In this document: piece by piece, positions 13,573 through 26,460 of the stretch
Position numbering within the stretch: position 1 is the stretch's first letter
Layout of the letters: each line of letters begins with the position of its first letter
Origin: Dryococelus australis
Taxonomy: Eukaryota > Arthropoda > Insecta > Phasmatodea > Phasmatidae
Direction: 5' to 3'
DNA: 64,000 nucleotides
Assembly (NCBI GenBank): GCA_029891345.1
Contig: CM057000.1
Span: 124,667,838-124,731,837 of the forward strand
Notes under the pieces: generated by a model
The model's database searches: none
What the model was told of the DNA's origin: nothing
The model's input: the letters and a program-made list of their open reading frames with translations, nothing else
Position numbers and translations under genes: made by a program

Positions 13573-14329
13573 CAGGCCTGCCTTTTTTACGGATTTTATC
13601 CGTTTTTACGGATTTTTAAAACTCTTAGAATAGAAAATCCAAATTCAAACTTAAAAAATAACACACTTTTTTAAAAGCACTTTGCTCAAAGTGGCGACAC
13701 TAACGTCCACAGCAATGTGCGTCAGTTTCACTGTTGTATTTGTTTGAAAGATTCCTATAATGGAGGTGGATAATAAACAAATTGCGTCCACAGTGACATG
13801 TGTCAGTTTCACTGATGTATTTGTTTGAAAGATTCTTATAACAGAGTTGGATAAAAAATATAATATTTTGGACGTGCGCCATTGCTTTACTAATGTATGT
13901 CCAAAATATATTCCTTAATTATTCACTTACGCGGGTATACAGTTATCTACGTATTCCTGTTTCTGACTGTATGATCACATGCAAAGGCCAAGGCCATTAT
14001 TGAAAAAAACCTTTGCTGCAGAATGCCGTTTTTATGTATGCAATCCGAATTTGGTGACTGTGTTTTGCATTTGGTATTGATATCACAATGGAGAGGAAAC
14101 AAAAATTATCGCTGATACAGTTGTATAAACGAAAGTAAAAGTGTGAGTGGAGAAAAGAATTAACATGGTTTGTACATTACAAACCAAAACAACTACATTA
14201 AATATGTAAACGTCTTTCATATCCAATTTTTTTCCTTCAGTAATTTGCAATTTTTTTAATTCCAAGGATTTTACAGGATTTTTATATACAGGAACCAGGA
14301 TTTCAGCTTCAGGGTTGGTGGCAGCCCTG
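13573..14329. mobile_element. hAT-type MITE, copy 1, with perfect 8-bp target duplication
   Basis: The element starts CAGGCCTGCC and ends GGCAGCCCTG, giving terminal inverted repeats CAGG(C/G)CTGCC. It is flanked on both sides by the identical octamer CCCTAGGA (13565-13572 and 14330-14337). An 8-bp duplication is the hallmark of hAT transposition, and nnnTAnnn is the target consensus of the Buster group. It is 757 bp long with no intact transposase, so it moved in trans. A related inverted copy lies at 42286-42983. Confidence 0.9.
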
Positions 14330-14337
14330 CCCTAGGA

Positions 14338-17300
14338 GTAATATGTTAACCTGTTTTTTAAATAACTTGTATACCACAAATATATAACACTGATTAACTT
14401 AAAAAGTATTATATTATTGAATAACCAATACTTTACCATACTATATTCTATAACTTAACTTGTAATATTCATTACATATTCAATATGAATTAAAAATAGT
14501 GAGAGCAGCAATGTTTTGGCAACTGCTAGTAATAAATAGTTCACAGTTAAAATGTTCTAACTACCTATTGAAATATTCTAAATTTTAGGTAGCCCCGACG
14601 GAAACATATTTCATTATTACAGGACTTTTCCAATGACTACTGTTCTGCTAACAAGACATCAATCCTGACGTCATGGGTGGGATGCGTGCTGGACAGCAGG
14701 CTGTGGACTAGGCTTATTTGCTGTGCGTTGGGTGTGTGCGGGAGGATCCATCTAAAGGTGATCCACCAGGTAGCAGTGCATATAGATTAAAGATTCAGAC
14801 TGAGAAACCCTTGCTCGGAGTGGGAGGGAACGTACAGTGGAAATAGCACCCCATACAGTGTGGGTTGTTTCCAAGAAGTGCCAAGTCTTCCCCCCCCCCC
14901 CCCCAACAACGGGACTTCGGACAATGGCACGTGCTGCATCCACCTGCCACTGCTGTAGGCTAGCCATAATCACTTTCTGGCCACCAAAATTCTCTTTAAT
15001 ATGGCAACTTACTTTCGCCTAGTGTGTCCATGTACAAAGGAATTCGGAGACGATAACCTGATCTCGTTTACAAGAAGCAATGTAATCTGAATTATCTCGT
15101 TTTGGACAGCAATTTCACTAAACTACTTGACACTTAATGTGAACATAGTACTTACGTGTGTTATTAAAACACAACAGTTTCATGTATAACTCAGAAGTAA
15201 TTTTCTCCTAATAAAAGCATAGGCAGAAATTGCGATGTTATATATTGTACGGATTATCTGTGAAATAGATTTTCGCAAAACTTGCAGTATACTGATTGTT
15301 ACAAACTAACTTGAAAGTGTATTGTCAAATTGGAGGTATTTGACAGAGCTTCTGAGCTGTAACTGAACAATGGTAAAGCACTCGTTCAGCATGCACGTAC
15401 ATGGAAAATGTTTCAGGAGTATTAATTTGTCAATTATTTGTAGCATATTACATATAATATTTCAGTACCTATACATCTAGAAAAATATTTTCACTATTGT
15501 TACGAATACTGCGGAAAAGTTGGTTTTTGTACTGAATTGAAATTTGAAAGCACTACAAATGAAAATTATTATTCCTAGATTTAACCTGCAAAAGTTATCA
15601 AAAAAAGTTTTCCATCACATCACTACAGCCTCGATACACTGTCTGTTGTGTGGCAAGCTAGCAGCAAAATCGTCTAAACGTTTACAAACATTCTGTACTT
15701 GAAGACAGGAGAAAATGTATTTCAATCTATGCTTTCAGTGACGAGGTGTGTTTACGAGTGAAGGAATTAGCGATAACCATACACAAGCCACTGGCATTCC
15801 CTTGTAACTGCTCCTACATACTTTGTAATCAACAATGGCAGAAAACAGAGGAACTATGTTAATTGTCTGAGTATAAAAATAACAAATATTAACTATTGTA
15901 TAGAAACTCATAGAGTGAAATTATTTTGCAGCTACTTTAATAATGTTGATGACAGTAGTTGTTAATTGTGTATTTATTGAACAGATACAGTATAAACAAT
16001 ACAGTCTAATCTTCGGAATAGTGGTATGTAAACATTTTGTTTGAAAATTCAGGAATATGGCAATGTATATTCTTATATGCTACGAAAGTACGCATATTTA
16101 CTGAGAGGAGAAATGAAAAGGCTTACAAAATTACTTATTGTGATCAGCTTAACACCCTCGAACCTAGGAATCTGGTTTTGCACGATCTGTAGTCGCTGTG
16201 AATTAGCAGTTATAAGCCTACTATTGTCAAATTATATAGTTCGCAGCAAGTACATTTAAAATTACAGTATTGATAATGTTGCGACCATTTGCATTTCTAA
16301 CAATTGCAAAGTCTGTGGTTTGTTAATGTTGTGAATTGCAGTTATGCATAAAAGTGGTTTCTTTTATAGCGTGTCATTTCATTGGACGTGAGCATATAAC
16401 AATACCCTACTGTACAGTTGCTACCTACAGAAACTTTTCTGAATGTAGATACAGTGGATTACGTTATCGCAGATTTCCAGCTGATCTCTTTTGCTCTAGT
16501 CGTTGGTTTCCAGCTAATAAAACAACATAAACTGCTGTAACATCTGCAGATATTTCTACCTCCCAATTCATGTTTCCAACTAACAAGGATACATGCCTGC
16601 ACTGCAGTGTCTGCCGAGCTCGGACCCACGCACAGTGGAAATATCCGCTGTGCGCCATTCAGGTAGAAATGCTCCTCCACCACTACCATGAGCGGGCCTT
16701 TGCACGCACGTGGGTCGTGCGCAGTTTAACCTGCAATGGAAAAGGCTTGGTCGTGAGAAGGAGGACGTTGTCTTAGGGAACCCACGAGCATGTGATGTCA
16801 CCTTGCTCGAGTGGACACGCACCAATGGAAAGCCCGCTTTAAGTTTAAAATAACAGCACAAAATATTGTGCATAGGCCCTAGTGACATGGTGTTTTTTTT
16901 TTTTTGACAGAGGAAGAAACTGTCTGCTGAGCGGAGCTTGTCTCTCTCTCTCTATCTTTGTCTCTCCTTCCCTCAGGAAGATTCGCATCGCTGGTAGTAG
17001 CAGGAAAATTATACATTTTCAATTTTAGCATATTTCATACTTACTACAGCTAAATAATGATATCTCAATTTGTAATTTACAACTGAATAGATTTTAATGT
17101 TTGAATACTAATTTTAATATATTTAGATGTGATGGTGGGAGGTATACAAATCCTAAGTTGGCAGACGTGGTGAGCCATGACATGGAGTGTTGCTTTTTGT
17201 CAAACGAAGCATAAATTTTTCTCGCTCCAAAAAAAAACTTCAAATTACCACATCAAGTTAGTACACATTGTCTCTTTTAAACTTACCTACGCAAGTTACG

Positions 17301-17510
17301 ATGTTGTGATGAATCAGTTTTTCCATGGCAAGAATAAATATACTGTAATGTGTGTCATGATCGCTGCGTCATAAAAGGGTATGGCTGCCACTTCCTTCTT
17401 CTATGGTGGCTGCGTAGTGGTTGTTACACCGGCCCGGTGTGTGATTTCAAATATTGGATGTGCAAAACATAATTTTTTTTAACAGTGAACTGTTTTTATG
17501 ACAAAGTTAA
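14338..17510. other. intronic sequence, nothing recognised
   Basis: Mostly AT-rich. It contains a C run at 14890-14903 and GC-richer patches at 14640-15010 and 16450-16830, where short overlapping frames have no protein-family signature. A short (TC)n lies near 16939-16954. I see no exon, RNA gene or named transposon. Confidence 0.5.
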
Positions 17511-18225
17511 TTACCGTATTTAGGTATGTACAGGCCATACATTTTTACAAAATAAATGACTACAAAAAGTGAGGTGCAGCTTATATAAGAGATATTGGCA
17601 TAACATTTTTTTTCCCCAAAACATGTTTAGAAATTTGTCAACGTACAGTACATGTTAATGTTTTAATTCTTAAAGGCAGGAAAAAAGGGAAGGGAAAGAA
17701 TTTAACACACAAAAAAAATTACACTTGTGCAGTTATTTGTTCACTCACGTTCATACACAAAATAACCCTCATCCCGCACGTGTAAAATGTAAACTTGTTG
17801 GAGCTTGCCCACATATGTTGTACATGAGAAAATAATTTCTTTACTCTACAAGAGAAAAATATCTTACGTAGTTAGCACGCCTGCCGTGGCTCTACAAGTG
17901 CACATTGATAAGATGCCATTCTGTGTAACATGTTGATATGGTTTTGCTTTCTCAAGTCCATTACCATCTGTGGAATAGTAATTGAGCGATGCATATCCGT
18001 AAAAATTGCAACATAACACAAATTTTCTGTTACTAATGTTTTGTAGGGGAGAAATTAAGCCGGAATTCATTATCTTTGTACGGAATTGTGACTTAACAAT
18101 ATTTACCGGAATACAAAAATTCGGTGAGTCCTATACTTGAAATATTGATCGTCCCTAATTTTTCATCAAAAACTTCTGGTGCAGCCTATACATGCATACA
18201 GCCTATACACGCCAAATTGTGGTAA
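17511..18225. mobile_element. MITE with TTACC-type terminal inverted repeats
   Basis: The left end reads TTACCGTATTTAGGTATGTA. The reverse complement of the right end reads TTACCACAATTTGGCGTGTA, followed on both sides by CAGGC or TAGGC. The right-hand 100 bases (about 18125-18225) recur in opposite orientation at 29822-29915, sharing CTTGAAATATT and TTTTTCATCAAAAACTTCTG. It has no transposase. The target duplication is unclear (TTAA on the left, TTTA on the right), so the superfamily is not assigned. Confidence 0.6.
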
Positions 18226-18393
18226 TTTAAATTCATGTCTGTTTATTTATCACAATGTTGTACCTTTGCCCTAGACGTTTTAAACACAGTTGTGTAACGT
18301 GCTTACGTTTCTGCGATTTGAATGTTTGCCACAATCCCAGCAAAATACTAAGCCCAGCCGGATAAATTAAAACAAAAAATTAAATAAACCTGA

Positions 18394-20034
18394 TGCGTAC
18401 CTGGATAGCCTACGAGGCACGATGGTTGTGGATTTTGTCCGCTAGATCAAAAGCGGGGTGATTTGGACTAAATAGATGGCGGGAGACGAGGGGTGTTGGT
18501 TAGTGCATATTTACTACTGATTCTTGGGCGCCGTGGATTGTGGTGGGTTTTACACAGCCGTAGAGAGCTTGCCTACGTCGAACTGGCGATTCCACAGGTT
18601 TGCTTCGGTCCAGAAGTGGATGTTATCCCAGCCGAATCCTGTAGCAGTGCCGGTTAACAATCCTTTGACCACGGGATGGCACGAGGGATGAATTCGTAGA
18701 CACGGAGATACAAATAAGATAGTTACCGGAGCAGTCGATACTGACTCGTGCCTGAGTTGGTTGGCATGGTCCTGTTCCACCTGTCGCTCCAGTATAGGTT
18801 GAAGTACAATCAACTGTGGCTGCAGGGATGCTGCATTTCGTTCCCTACGTTTACAGCCATGCCAATTGTCATAAGGCATTGAGTCTCTGTTCACAGTATG
18901 CTAGGTACACCTTGATGCGAAAAAACTAATCATAGTTTACAGTCAGTCCAGTTTTGGCTTGTTGACCAGGCTATGTTAAGTCTCCACTGATACCCCACGC
19001 TATGCAGGCTGATCAGAGACGGGGAGCCGTTTGGGTCATCAATGCCGCCACTCGATGTGCATCCACACAGGAATGGGCAGCAGGTCTCAAGCTACAAGAT
19101 ATCCCAGCACTAACAATGCTGTGGGATAAGGCAATAACTCGAGACTATCGCTTCTCCCTGGGTGAAGGTGTTGCTAGTGGTTGTGGCTCCTCTGTTCCTC
19201 TCTGCTGGCACTGATACAGTGCTGTGGTAGTAGGAAAGCAACAGATGGCCGTCTAATGGGTGTGTAGAAAAAATGACGGACCCCTGAAGGGCGCCCGTTG
19301 TTGAAGTTAATTAGGTTATATCAAGAACCCGGTGCTTGTCAATGGTGTACGTAGCAACCCATGTCTAGTAGGCAAACAGACAGATACTCTAAGAAATAAA
19401 AGTGATAAGGTAGGAAACAAAAGTATGTTTATTGATGGTTCAATAAACATGTGATGTGTGCTACCTCCTACTAGGCAATTGAGTGCTGAAGGTTACTACA
19501 CTGGCCCGGTGTAGGTGACCTGGTTCTAATGGAAAAGCGGGAAAGAAATATCTACACGAGAAAAGATATAATACTTCTAAACTGTTCTAAGAAAGGTGTC
19601 TTAAGGAGATAAAGTGAGTTTAACATGTTAGTGAGCATGTTCACTGGTTGGCGGATCATCGATGGTGAAGTAGCCGCAAGGGGTGTACTTAAAGCTTCGA
19701 AGTTCTCTGGAGATCTCAGTACTGAGCAGTGCTGTGGGATGTCGCGAGAGAAGAACAAAAATGACTCCCGAGCCCGGCAGCATCCCAACTTGTATAGTGG
19801 AAGCTTGTAGGGTGCCGGTGTGGGGGGAAAGCGTGACGTCCTCCTGCCTTGGTTGGCATGAGAAAACTTTGGTCAGTGTTTCTGCTTCGTGCCTCGTCGG
19901 TGGCACTCTGCCTTGCCCGAGGTCTGGGCAGCTTGTAGGCTCTCAGCACGGGGTGGGCACCATGTCTGCCCGGTTGTGTATCCTCCAGGTGAAGAGAATA
20001 CGCTCATAAGTTCCTGTTGCCTGTAAGGTACGCA
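18394..20034 (-). repeat. long LTR 'A' of a gypsy-like retroelement (left LTR)
   Basis: The unit starts TGCGTACCT and ends with its inverse, GGTACGCA (TG...CA form), 1641 bp. Read on the minus strand, it has a TATA-like box at 19791-19798 about 240 bases from the 5' end, then a hairpin (19425-19450) with AATAAA in its 3' arm. Copies B (about 24560-26460) and C (47048-about 48600) share the same order of blocks. Shared landmarks are GGTGTAGGTGACCTGG, the hairpin, and CTTGTAGGCTCTCAGCA near the right edge. A minus-strand frame (18894-18550) contains HPVVKGLLTG and GWDNIHFW, matched by HPVVNGLLTG and GWDNLIFW in copy C. It is probably the 3' LTR of the element that continues to B. Confidence 0.65.
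19425..19450 (-). promoter_or_regulatory. LTR poly(A) hairpin, copy A
   Basis: Arms ATGTTTATTGA and TCAATAAACAT close a 4-base loop. On the minus strand the 3' arm carries AATAAA. The equivalent stem recurs in LTR copies B, C and D, and a similar one occurs in the plus-strand family at 33211 and 38198. Confidence 0.6.
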
Positions 20035-21298
20035 ACGTTTCACGTCTGTAGTGGTGGAAGAGGTACTCTTGGCGATGAGTCGTAATCGTATTAAATTAGT
20101 TGTATAAGCGGCATGCGTAAAAAAAAAAAAGAAGCAATGCAGAGAAATATGAGCGGAATAAAAGTTATGGTAGGCCTATTATGTGTGTGCATGTTGACCA
20201 ACATTTTTTAAGTTTGTCGCTGCTACATACAAAAATTAGCAACACGAGTTGAATTTACTGTGTCCTTCAATTTAATTTTTATTCCAACAGGGTTAAACAC
20301 AATAGCGGCAAAATATTAACATGTATTACGTGTGATGTGCTATGTTGTGTATAACAAATATGTTAATGTTAAATAATAACCGCAACAACTATAGTCAGCA
20401 CAGACATTGATAAAAAGTCATATAATAAAGCTGACCTAAATATGGTTATATGCCTAAATTGTGAACATCCATCAGAAATGATTTTTGAAAGATGACTAAA
20501 TTCTTTGAACAGCTGTAAACAGTAAACAATGCATTTGACAGTTATAAAAGTAGAAGTCACATGGCAGTGTTTACATTTACGTGTAGCGGAAGGATATGCA
20601 AACAGTAACCAAAAGTAGAAATTTGGCAGGGCTTCAGAAACATCCGAAGATACGTTGAATGGACTCTAGTATCTGTTCATTACGATCTCTAAATGACTAA
20701 CTCGGTCTCACAACACAAATTGTTTACATGCACTTCCAAAAGAATATAAACCACAAACTTCTTAATTAGACTAACTAAACTTGGTTGTAATTAAAATTTA
20801 TTTTTAAAAATAACTACATATAAATATTTTGTTCAAAGCAGTCAATTAGTTTTTGCAATACCAATTTGATTGAGTAATTTGATCTACTGCTGTTAGAAAG
20901 AAAACCTGTTTAGTTGCTATATTTAAATTAATATAATTATTCTTATGGCATTTAGTACAAAATGCATAAGATCTAATTCATTGAAATTTAAATATGCTCA
21001 CCTAAATTTTACACCACATGCTTCAACTATTAAAACAAAAATTGTAACTTTTGATTCCATATCTGTTTTTTATTTTTATTTTTTATTTATTTTTTGCTAG
21101 TCTCATGACATTGTAGCTTTTCATTGTTAAATGAAATAATTTTAAGTGACTGACAATTTTTCTCAATTATTTCAACAAAAAACTTGGTTGAAATAATAAA
21201 TGTAATACTTTAAAACCATCATCGCCAATATCATAAAATTTTATTCCATTCCACAAGCCAAATTCCAAATTATGGTAAATGCAACGTACTGTATTATC

Positions 21299-21301
<3 letters not shown>
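20035..21301. other. AT-rich internal remnant of the A/B element, no coding seen
   Basis: Very AT-rich sequence between LTR A and the (AT)n run. In an intact element this stretch would hold reverse transcriptase, RNase H and integrase, but none is visible. The pol region has been deleted or replaced. Confidence 0.45.
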
Positions 21302-21337
<36 letters not shown>

Positions 21338-21340
21338 TTG
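21302..21340. repeat. (AT)n microsatellite
   Basis: A run of about 17 AT units directly abuts the left end of the retroelement coding remnant. It is a likely breakpoint of the deletion that removed the pol region. Confidence 0.9.
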
Positions 21341-21426
21341 ACTGTATTCGCATGTAAAGAGTAACTTAAGAAATAGAGCTGAGCGAATACCAATACCCAA
21401 TATTAAATATTGTTCAATATTACACA

Positions 21427-23724
21427 ATGGGTTCGTGCTTCCTCCAATACGAGAGGGAAGGCAAAGGAGACCGCTATGCTGTCTGGTGGGGTTGTCTTGC
21501 AGATATCCTGGTCTTGGTAGACCAGAGTTCTGGTGGTAGTTCAGGCCAAGGGCATGGGTTGTGGCAAAATCTCTGCCGCAGTGGCCTCCTGGGTTGCACT
21601 GACCTCGGTGATCATTCTGGGGGAAGGTGGTTGTTGCAGGTGCCATAAGCAAAGGTGCCCAATGCACTATCCACCGTGATAGTGTACCGAGGTATTTTGC
21701 CTCGACCATTAGGTTGATCCCTTCTTGTTCCTGCAGACGAGTGTGACAAGGACGACCTGGGGTAATGGGGAGGGTCCACTTGGGCATCCTGATTATGTAT
21801 GGTTTTGTTTGTCTGGTCATAGGAGCCACTGGCAAGACTTCGTCCAGAGGGCTTCCCAATACCACCTTGTAAAAGACAGGATTCTGATGGGGCATTCTGC
21901 TGCATCTGGCGGATGTTAGTTGGATTTCGGGATCGAGTGTCGAGGGCAGTGTCCGAGCAGACATACCTCTCTGATACTCCAGGAATGGGATGTCCCTGCG
22001 AGAGGGAGGATAGGGATTTCTCTATATAGTGCCATCTGAAGTTCGGGCTCCCGTGGCCTGGGAGGCTCGGTTCTTGAGGCTGAGTGTGGAGGAGGTGAGG
22101 AGTTCCCCTGCTGTTGTCTGGCCCGATGGCATCGGGCTTGTAGGGTTTGACAACGGAATTTATTTAGGGGATTTGGCACAGCTGGGGGGTTCTCACCCGG
22201 AGCCGTAAAAGTTGAACAGGCGCAGGGGGAGGCGTAGCCTTGACCATGTTACCCTCCCAATCGACAACCAAACGCTTGTATTTCCCCAGGACGGTGCGCT
22301 GTTGCCCGCAGTCAATTAAGCAGTGTTGTGACCAACTACGGTTGCCCCAAAATCATCTGTTCCCCAAGGTCGGGGGCAAATAATAAGGGGACCCAGATGG
22401 TGTTAGAGTGGACCCTTATAATTCGGGGTTATTTCACTGAACAATCTAAGGAGGTTGTTTAAAGCCACTGTGAGTGTCTCGTGGCAGTCAGACTGGCTCT
22501 TTGACGTCGCGTAAGCAGGTCACTCCTAATAAAATTGTGGGCGATGGCTGTATACAGCGCAGCTACAGCAATTTTATTATTTAGGAGGACTCGCAAATGG
22601 GGTTTGTAGGAGAAAGAATACTCGGTTTCCAACATCTGGAGCCTACCGTAGCTTTATTCACGTGGGTTGGCCCCTTAATGTGGCGAGCACGGGGTAGCAC
22701 GTCTGTTGCTCCTATATTCATTGTAGACCTACTCTGACCTTGCCGGACGGGGTAACTTCCGTGTGAGTGCCTCCACAGGCAGTCCCAGCAGGGGCGAAGG
22801 GTGGTGGCAAGAGGAGGAGGTGGCAGCGGGCTGCAAACAGCTGGCAGCCTGGAAGGAGGGGCTGGGACAGTGACCTTGGGGGTACATGCCGAGCCATCTA
22901 GCAGAGCTTGCTCTGTTGTTTTTCTCTACCTTCCCCGCCCTCTCAACTAGTTCGTCGACCATTTATGGTCTTTGGGTTAACAGAAGGTTCCGCAGAGAGG
23001 GGAGAAGAGTACGCGTGATGTTGCGTACACAACTCTCTTCGTTTTCGGTAGGATATATTCGTCGGCGCATTTGGGCCTTCCGAAGAATATATATCTCCAC
23101 TTTGTCCTCTAGGCTCTGGGTTCAAGTATGGAAGTCCGCAATGAGGTTTGCGATCACCTCCTCCCCTGTTAATTGGGAAGTGAGGTGACCTTGCAATTGT
23201 CCCCATTCGATTACAAACTCTCAATATCACCACCACCATTCTCGAGCCTTACCAAACAGTTGTCATTGTGCCTTACTGTTTCACTATTTGGTAGGTATTT
23301 GGTGTTCCATCAGTTCCTGCTCCAATTCGTTCAGGAATGTGATAGGGTCCTCATGAGGTCAGCCACTGAATTCCGGCAGATGGAATATGGCAGTGGGAGT
23401 CTGTGTTGCGAGACTAATCATGGCCGGTAAATGAGGTTTAGCTGGCATACCCCACATTGGTATACCTTACCGGGATGAGCGATACTCTCCTCCGACCAGC
23501 CTATACACAAGGTGGAATTCTGCCACACAGATGATGCAGCGGATAGTGTGGGTACATCGCCCTTTGCACTCAGGCCGATTGTAATGGGCTGCTTGTCATT
23601 GTTGGCAAGATGTACAGTGGTATTCGAGCCCGTCTGTCCCCCAGCCTAAACACGCGTAGTGGAATCGACCCTGGCAGTACGCACAATGAAAAACATGTAG
23701 GCCTATGCCTGGGTATGTACTCAT
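21427..23724 (-). pseudogene. gag-protease remnant of a gypsy-like retroelement with a PHD-like finger
   Basis: Read on the minus strand from 23724. First comes an ATG-led frame with a PHD-like finger (23599-23724). Next is a capsid-like stretch (23208 to about 22923) containing WGQL, TGEEVIANLIADF and ENEESCVRN, with two in-frame stops. A proline/serine-rich spacer follows. Last is a possible protease start near 21700-21750 (ITVDSALGTFAYG, a weak D-S/T-G match). The capsid aligns with the plus-strand element at 34470-34787 (EEVLANLATEFYSRM, ESCVR), which establishes the two as one family. Stops and frameshifts make it non-functional. No reverse transcriptase follows. Confidence 0.65.
23599..23724 (-). 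pseudogene. PHD-like zinc finger at the start of the Gag-like protein
   Basis: The frame MSTYPGIGLHVFHC continues as CAYCQGRFHYACLGW and then EYHCTSC before a stop. The pattern C-x2-C, x4, F-H-x2-C-x-x-W, then C-x2-C matches the second half of a PHD (C4HC3) finger, including the hydrophobic residue before His. PHD fingers usually read histone tails. In a retroelement they could guide integration or packaging, but that is inference. The first Cys pair is not obvious upstream. Confidence 0.6.
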
Positions 23725-24249
23725 TGAGCATTGCTTGATTATATAGAGAAGATTTTCTTCAGGCATTGGAGCCTCGGGAGCATCATGCTGGCTTCACTGA
23801 GTCAGACATGATGTGGCTTGCATTTGTTGAGTGCCACAGGGTGTTTACGTAAGGCTCCCTGAAGTCATGTTGCTGAGGTTCTGATTCCATTAGAATACTA
23901 ATTTTTAAGTGGTGTCTTAGGGAGAAATAAACAACTAGTTAAAGGGGCCAGTAGAGGCTCTACAATAACCAGCTTACACCAGGGGGTTACATAGTACGTA
24001 CGTAACAAGTAAATTATACAGGCGAGCTACACGCACCGTATAATGTATATGTATGGGTGGGTGTGAATTAGCCATCCGGCTAATTGCTTACTAAAACACA
24101 TGACATGGAGTATGTATATGTATCGTACACCAAGGTTCTTCAAGTTATGCTCCGATCGCTTCAGTTATACTTTGACTGTGAAGGTTGAGGTTACGGGGTG
24201 CGGCTGGCTTAGTCCTAATGACCTAATCGGAAATTGTTAAAGCCCCATG
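23725..24249. other. probable 5' leader of the A/B retroelement, no coding seen
   Basis: Sequence between the leader repeat and the first ATG of the PHD-type Gag. It is intermediate in GC. I see no protein similarity. Confidence 0.4.
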
Positions 24250-24570
24250 ATGGGTATCACTTGATGCATTGATAACTACCGCTACCTCCCCTTTTCATTG
24301 CTCGTGGATTGAGAGTTAAATCCTCTCTGAGTTAAACTTAGCAACTAGTAAAATGTAAGAGTTAAAAGTGATAGTTGCCAAGCTGGGTCGGGGGTTTCCC
24401 CACGTTGAAAAAAGTTATGTTTTTGATCTCTTTGGTTTAATGACTACTAAGGGAGGGGAGTTAAACCCCAGGGTAAACTTAATTTGAAAGGTTTCTTGAT
24501 AAGAGACTGGTTTTGCTTATCGTTAGGGCCACCAAATATTGTGAAGCCAGCTTCTCTGGGAGCATGGGCG
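24250..24570 (-). repeat. leader repeat shared with 43780-43990
   Basis: Read on the minus strand, CTGGCTTCACAATATTTGG starts the block and TTCAACGTGGGGAAACC ends it. The plus-strand copy at 43785-43945 reads CTGGCTTCGCGATATTTGA and CCCAACGTGGGGAACTCC, with matching sequence between. The block lies between LTR and Gag in both elements, so it is the primer-site/leader region. I could not assign a convincing tRNA primer. Confidence 0.55.
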
Positions 24571-26460
24571 GAAAGGAACTAAACGGGGTCCTTAAGTTTG
24601 CGTGTTGCCAGGCCTTCATAGAGGGTTGGACTGGTCGACTGATGTGTGGGAACGAAGTCGGGGATTATTGAGACAACACTCCGATGTTTAGTTACCTGGT
24701 GCTGGAGGTACATATGTGGATAATCTATCCAGCCATGAACAATACACAACTGCAGGAAACAAGGGTGTCTCCAATACTGGTGCAAAATATTTTATCGTCT
24801 CTGTGAACACCTGAACTGGAGAGTATTTATATTTGTCTGTTTCCATCGATTCATCGTCTGCAACAGGTTGATGCGTGTCTGATAGTTAAGGCTGGATCAC
24901 GGTCGTGTGGCTTTGGTTGCATTTAGGTCGGTTGTGCGTGCGGGTTTGATTTAGGCGAATTTCTACTGGATATAGCAGTCGGGAGTGTACGTAGCGGTGC
25001 TGACAGGAAAATAGCTGGGTTGACGGCAGTCGTCGTAGGTGGTGTCGAACGAAGTATGGCAGCACTATCTCGTTCAGCTCGTCAGCTATCTGTAATCAGC
25101 GTTAGACCAGCCAGCTGTCTGGTAGCAAAGCGCGCAACTCTTTGCTCCTCTCTCCTGGTGCAGTGCCTCACCTTGAATGGCATAGAGTGGTGTAATTACG
25201 GATAACTCGAAATAAGCAACACGGACACGGGTATCCCTAACATAGTTTTGCCTGGCGACAGCCTTAACGCGAGCTCCAGTTCTTCAGAAGATCCCCCATT
25301 GTTGCCCATCATTGTGAGCTGATCAGAAGCATTGGAGCCATGTGGGTTGCCACTATCACTGGGTGTGAGTTTTCCAACCAAGGCCAAGCCGTAGCACCTG
25401 AGCAAATACCCCCACCAGCACCAGCACCCCGGTCCTCCGGTAGGGGTACAACTCAGATGTACCGTCTCTCCCTGATTGAGAAGTGATACTAGTGGTCGTA
25501 GCAGATCTATTCTATTCCTCCAGTACCTGTATACATGGCAGGAATAGAATAGATGGCCATCTAATGGGTGTGTTTTCAACTTGGAGCCATCTAAGGGGGA
25601 GTCTCCAGTTGTAGTTAATTGCGGAAATACAAATACTTTCCCGGCTCCGATCGGCGGTGTTCAATTCGAGGTTCTCCCAGTAATTGGTGACAAATTACCC
25701 TATGAATGAGACTCAAGAGTAAGAGAAACTAAGCCGTGTTTATTAAAGACGTATTAAACACATGAAACGTACTCTCCTGCCAGGCAGACCGGTGTTTGGA
25801 AGTAATCGTATGGAATCCAGGTGTAGGTGACCTGGTCCTAAGCTAAGTGGGGAAGTTACGTGAAAAACTGTTGAAGATTACTTCAATACAAACCTAAACT
25901 CTATATAGGGGTGTAGTAGGAGACAAAGAAAGAATTACGTGTGGAACATATATGTACAGAAAGCATCTGGTAACTATTGGCATAGTCGGAGCGTCCGGTA
26001 GAGGGGCTGCAGAGCTCTAACGGCGACATCAATGGTGGCAGCCTCTGGTGGCTGCGGAAGACTGTTAAGTCGTTGGCGACAGCCTCTAGAAGGGCTGTTG
26101 AAAGGCTCCCTTCTAGAGGCTCGTTTCAGTCTAGACTCCAGCACCCAGGTGCTCGGAAAAGACTGCAGGAACAACTGGCGAGGGCCGCCACGCACGGCCT
26201 TATATAGCGAGGCAGTGCATGTCGCGGCGGCCACGGGGGAGGGCATGTGATGTCCCTCAGGTGCGAGGCCGGAGTGGGGGTAGCACCCTCTGGTCATCTC
26301 TCGCCCTTCGTGTATCCTCGATGGCGCTCGTGCATGGCCCGAGGTGGATGATGGCTTGTAGGCTCTCAGCATGGTGGAGGTTACTCGCCGCTGTCTTTCA
26401 CAACTCCTTGTATCCATGTGTCCGGCCGCCCTCCAGGATCGTGGCAGACCGGTACTTCCA
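24571..26460 (-). repeat. long LTR 'B' of the gypsy-like retroelement (right LTR)
   Basis: It carries the same ordered blocks as copy A. From the right edge these are CTTGTAGGCTCTCAGCA (about 26355), a TATA box on the minus strand (26209-26216, CTATATAAGG), the hairpin with a degenerate poly(A) arm (25736-25761), GTGTAGGTGACCTGGTCC, and the ATGGCCATCTAATGGGTGTGT block (25551-25571). A second TATA-like site lies at about 24827-24836. Its right edge abuts the RNase H tail of a different gypsy element (26485 onward), so it inserted into that element. The left edge is placed near the leader repeat and is approximate. Confidence 0.55.

Noticed and set aside
21302-21964. 220-residue minus-strand open frame
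   Set aside because: Its C-terminus is a Tyr-Ile run from the (AT)n repeat. It covers a retroelement remnant whose best match lies in another frame, so it is not a gene by itself.
25974-26417. 147-residue minus-strand frame in LTR B
   Set aside because: It spans the U3 promoter and TATA box. The equivalent frames in A and C do not keep the same protein, so it is read as LTR, not a gene.
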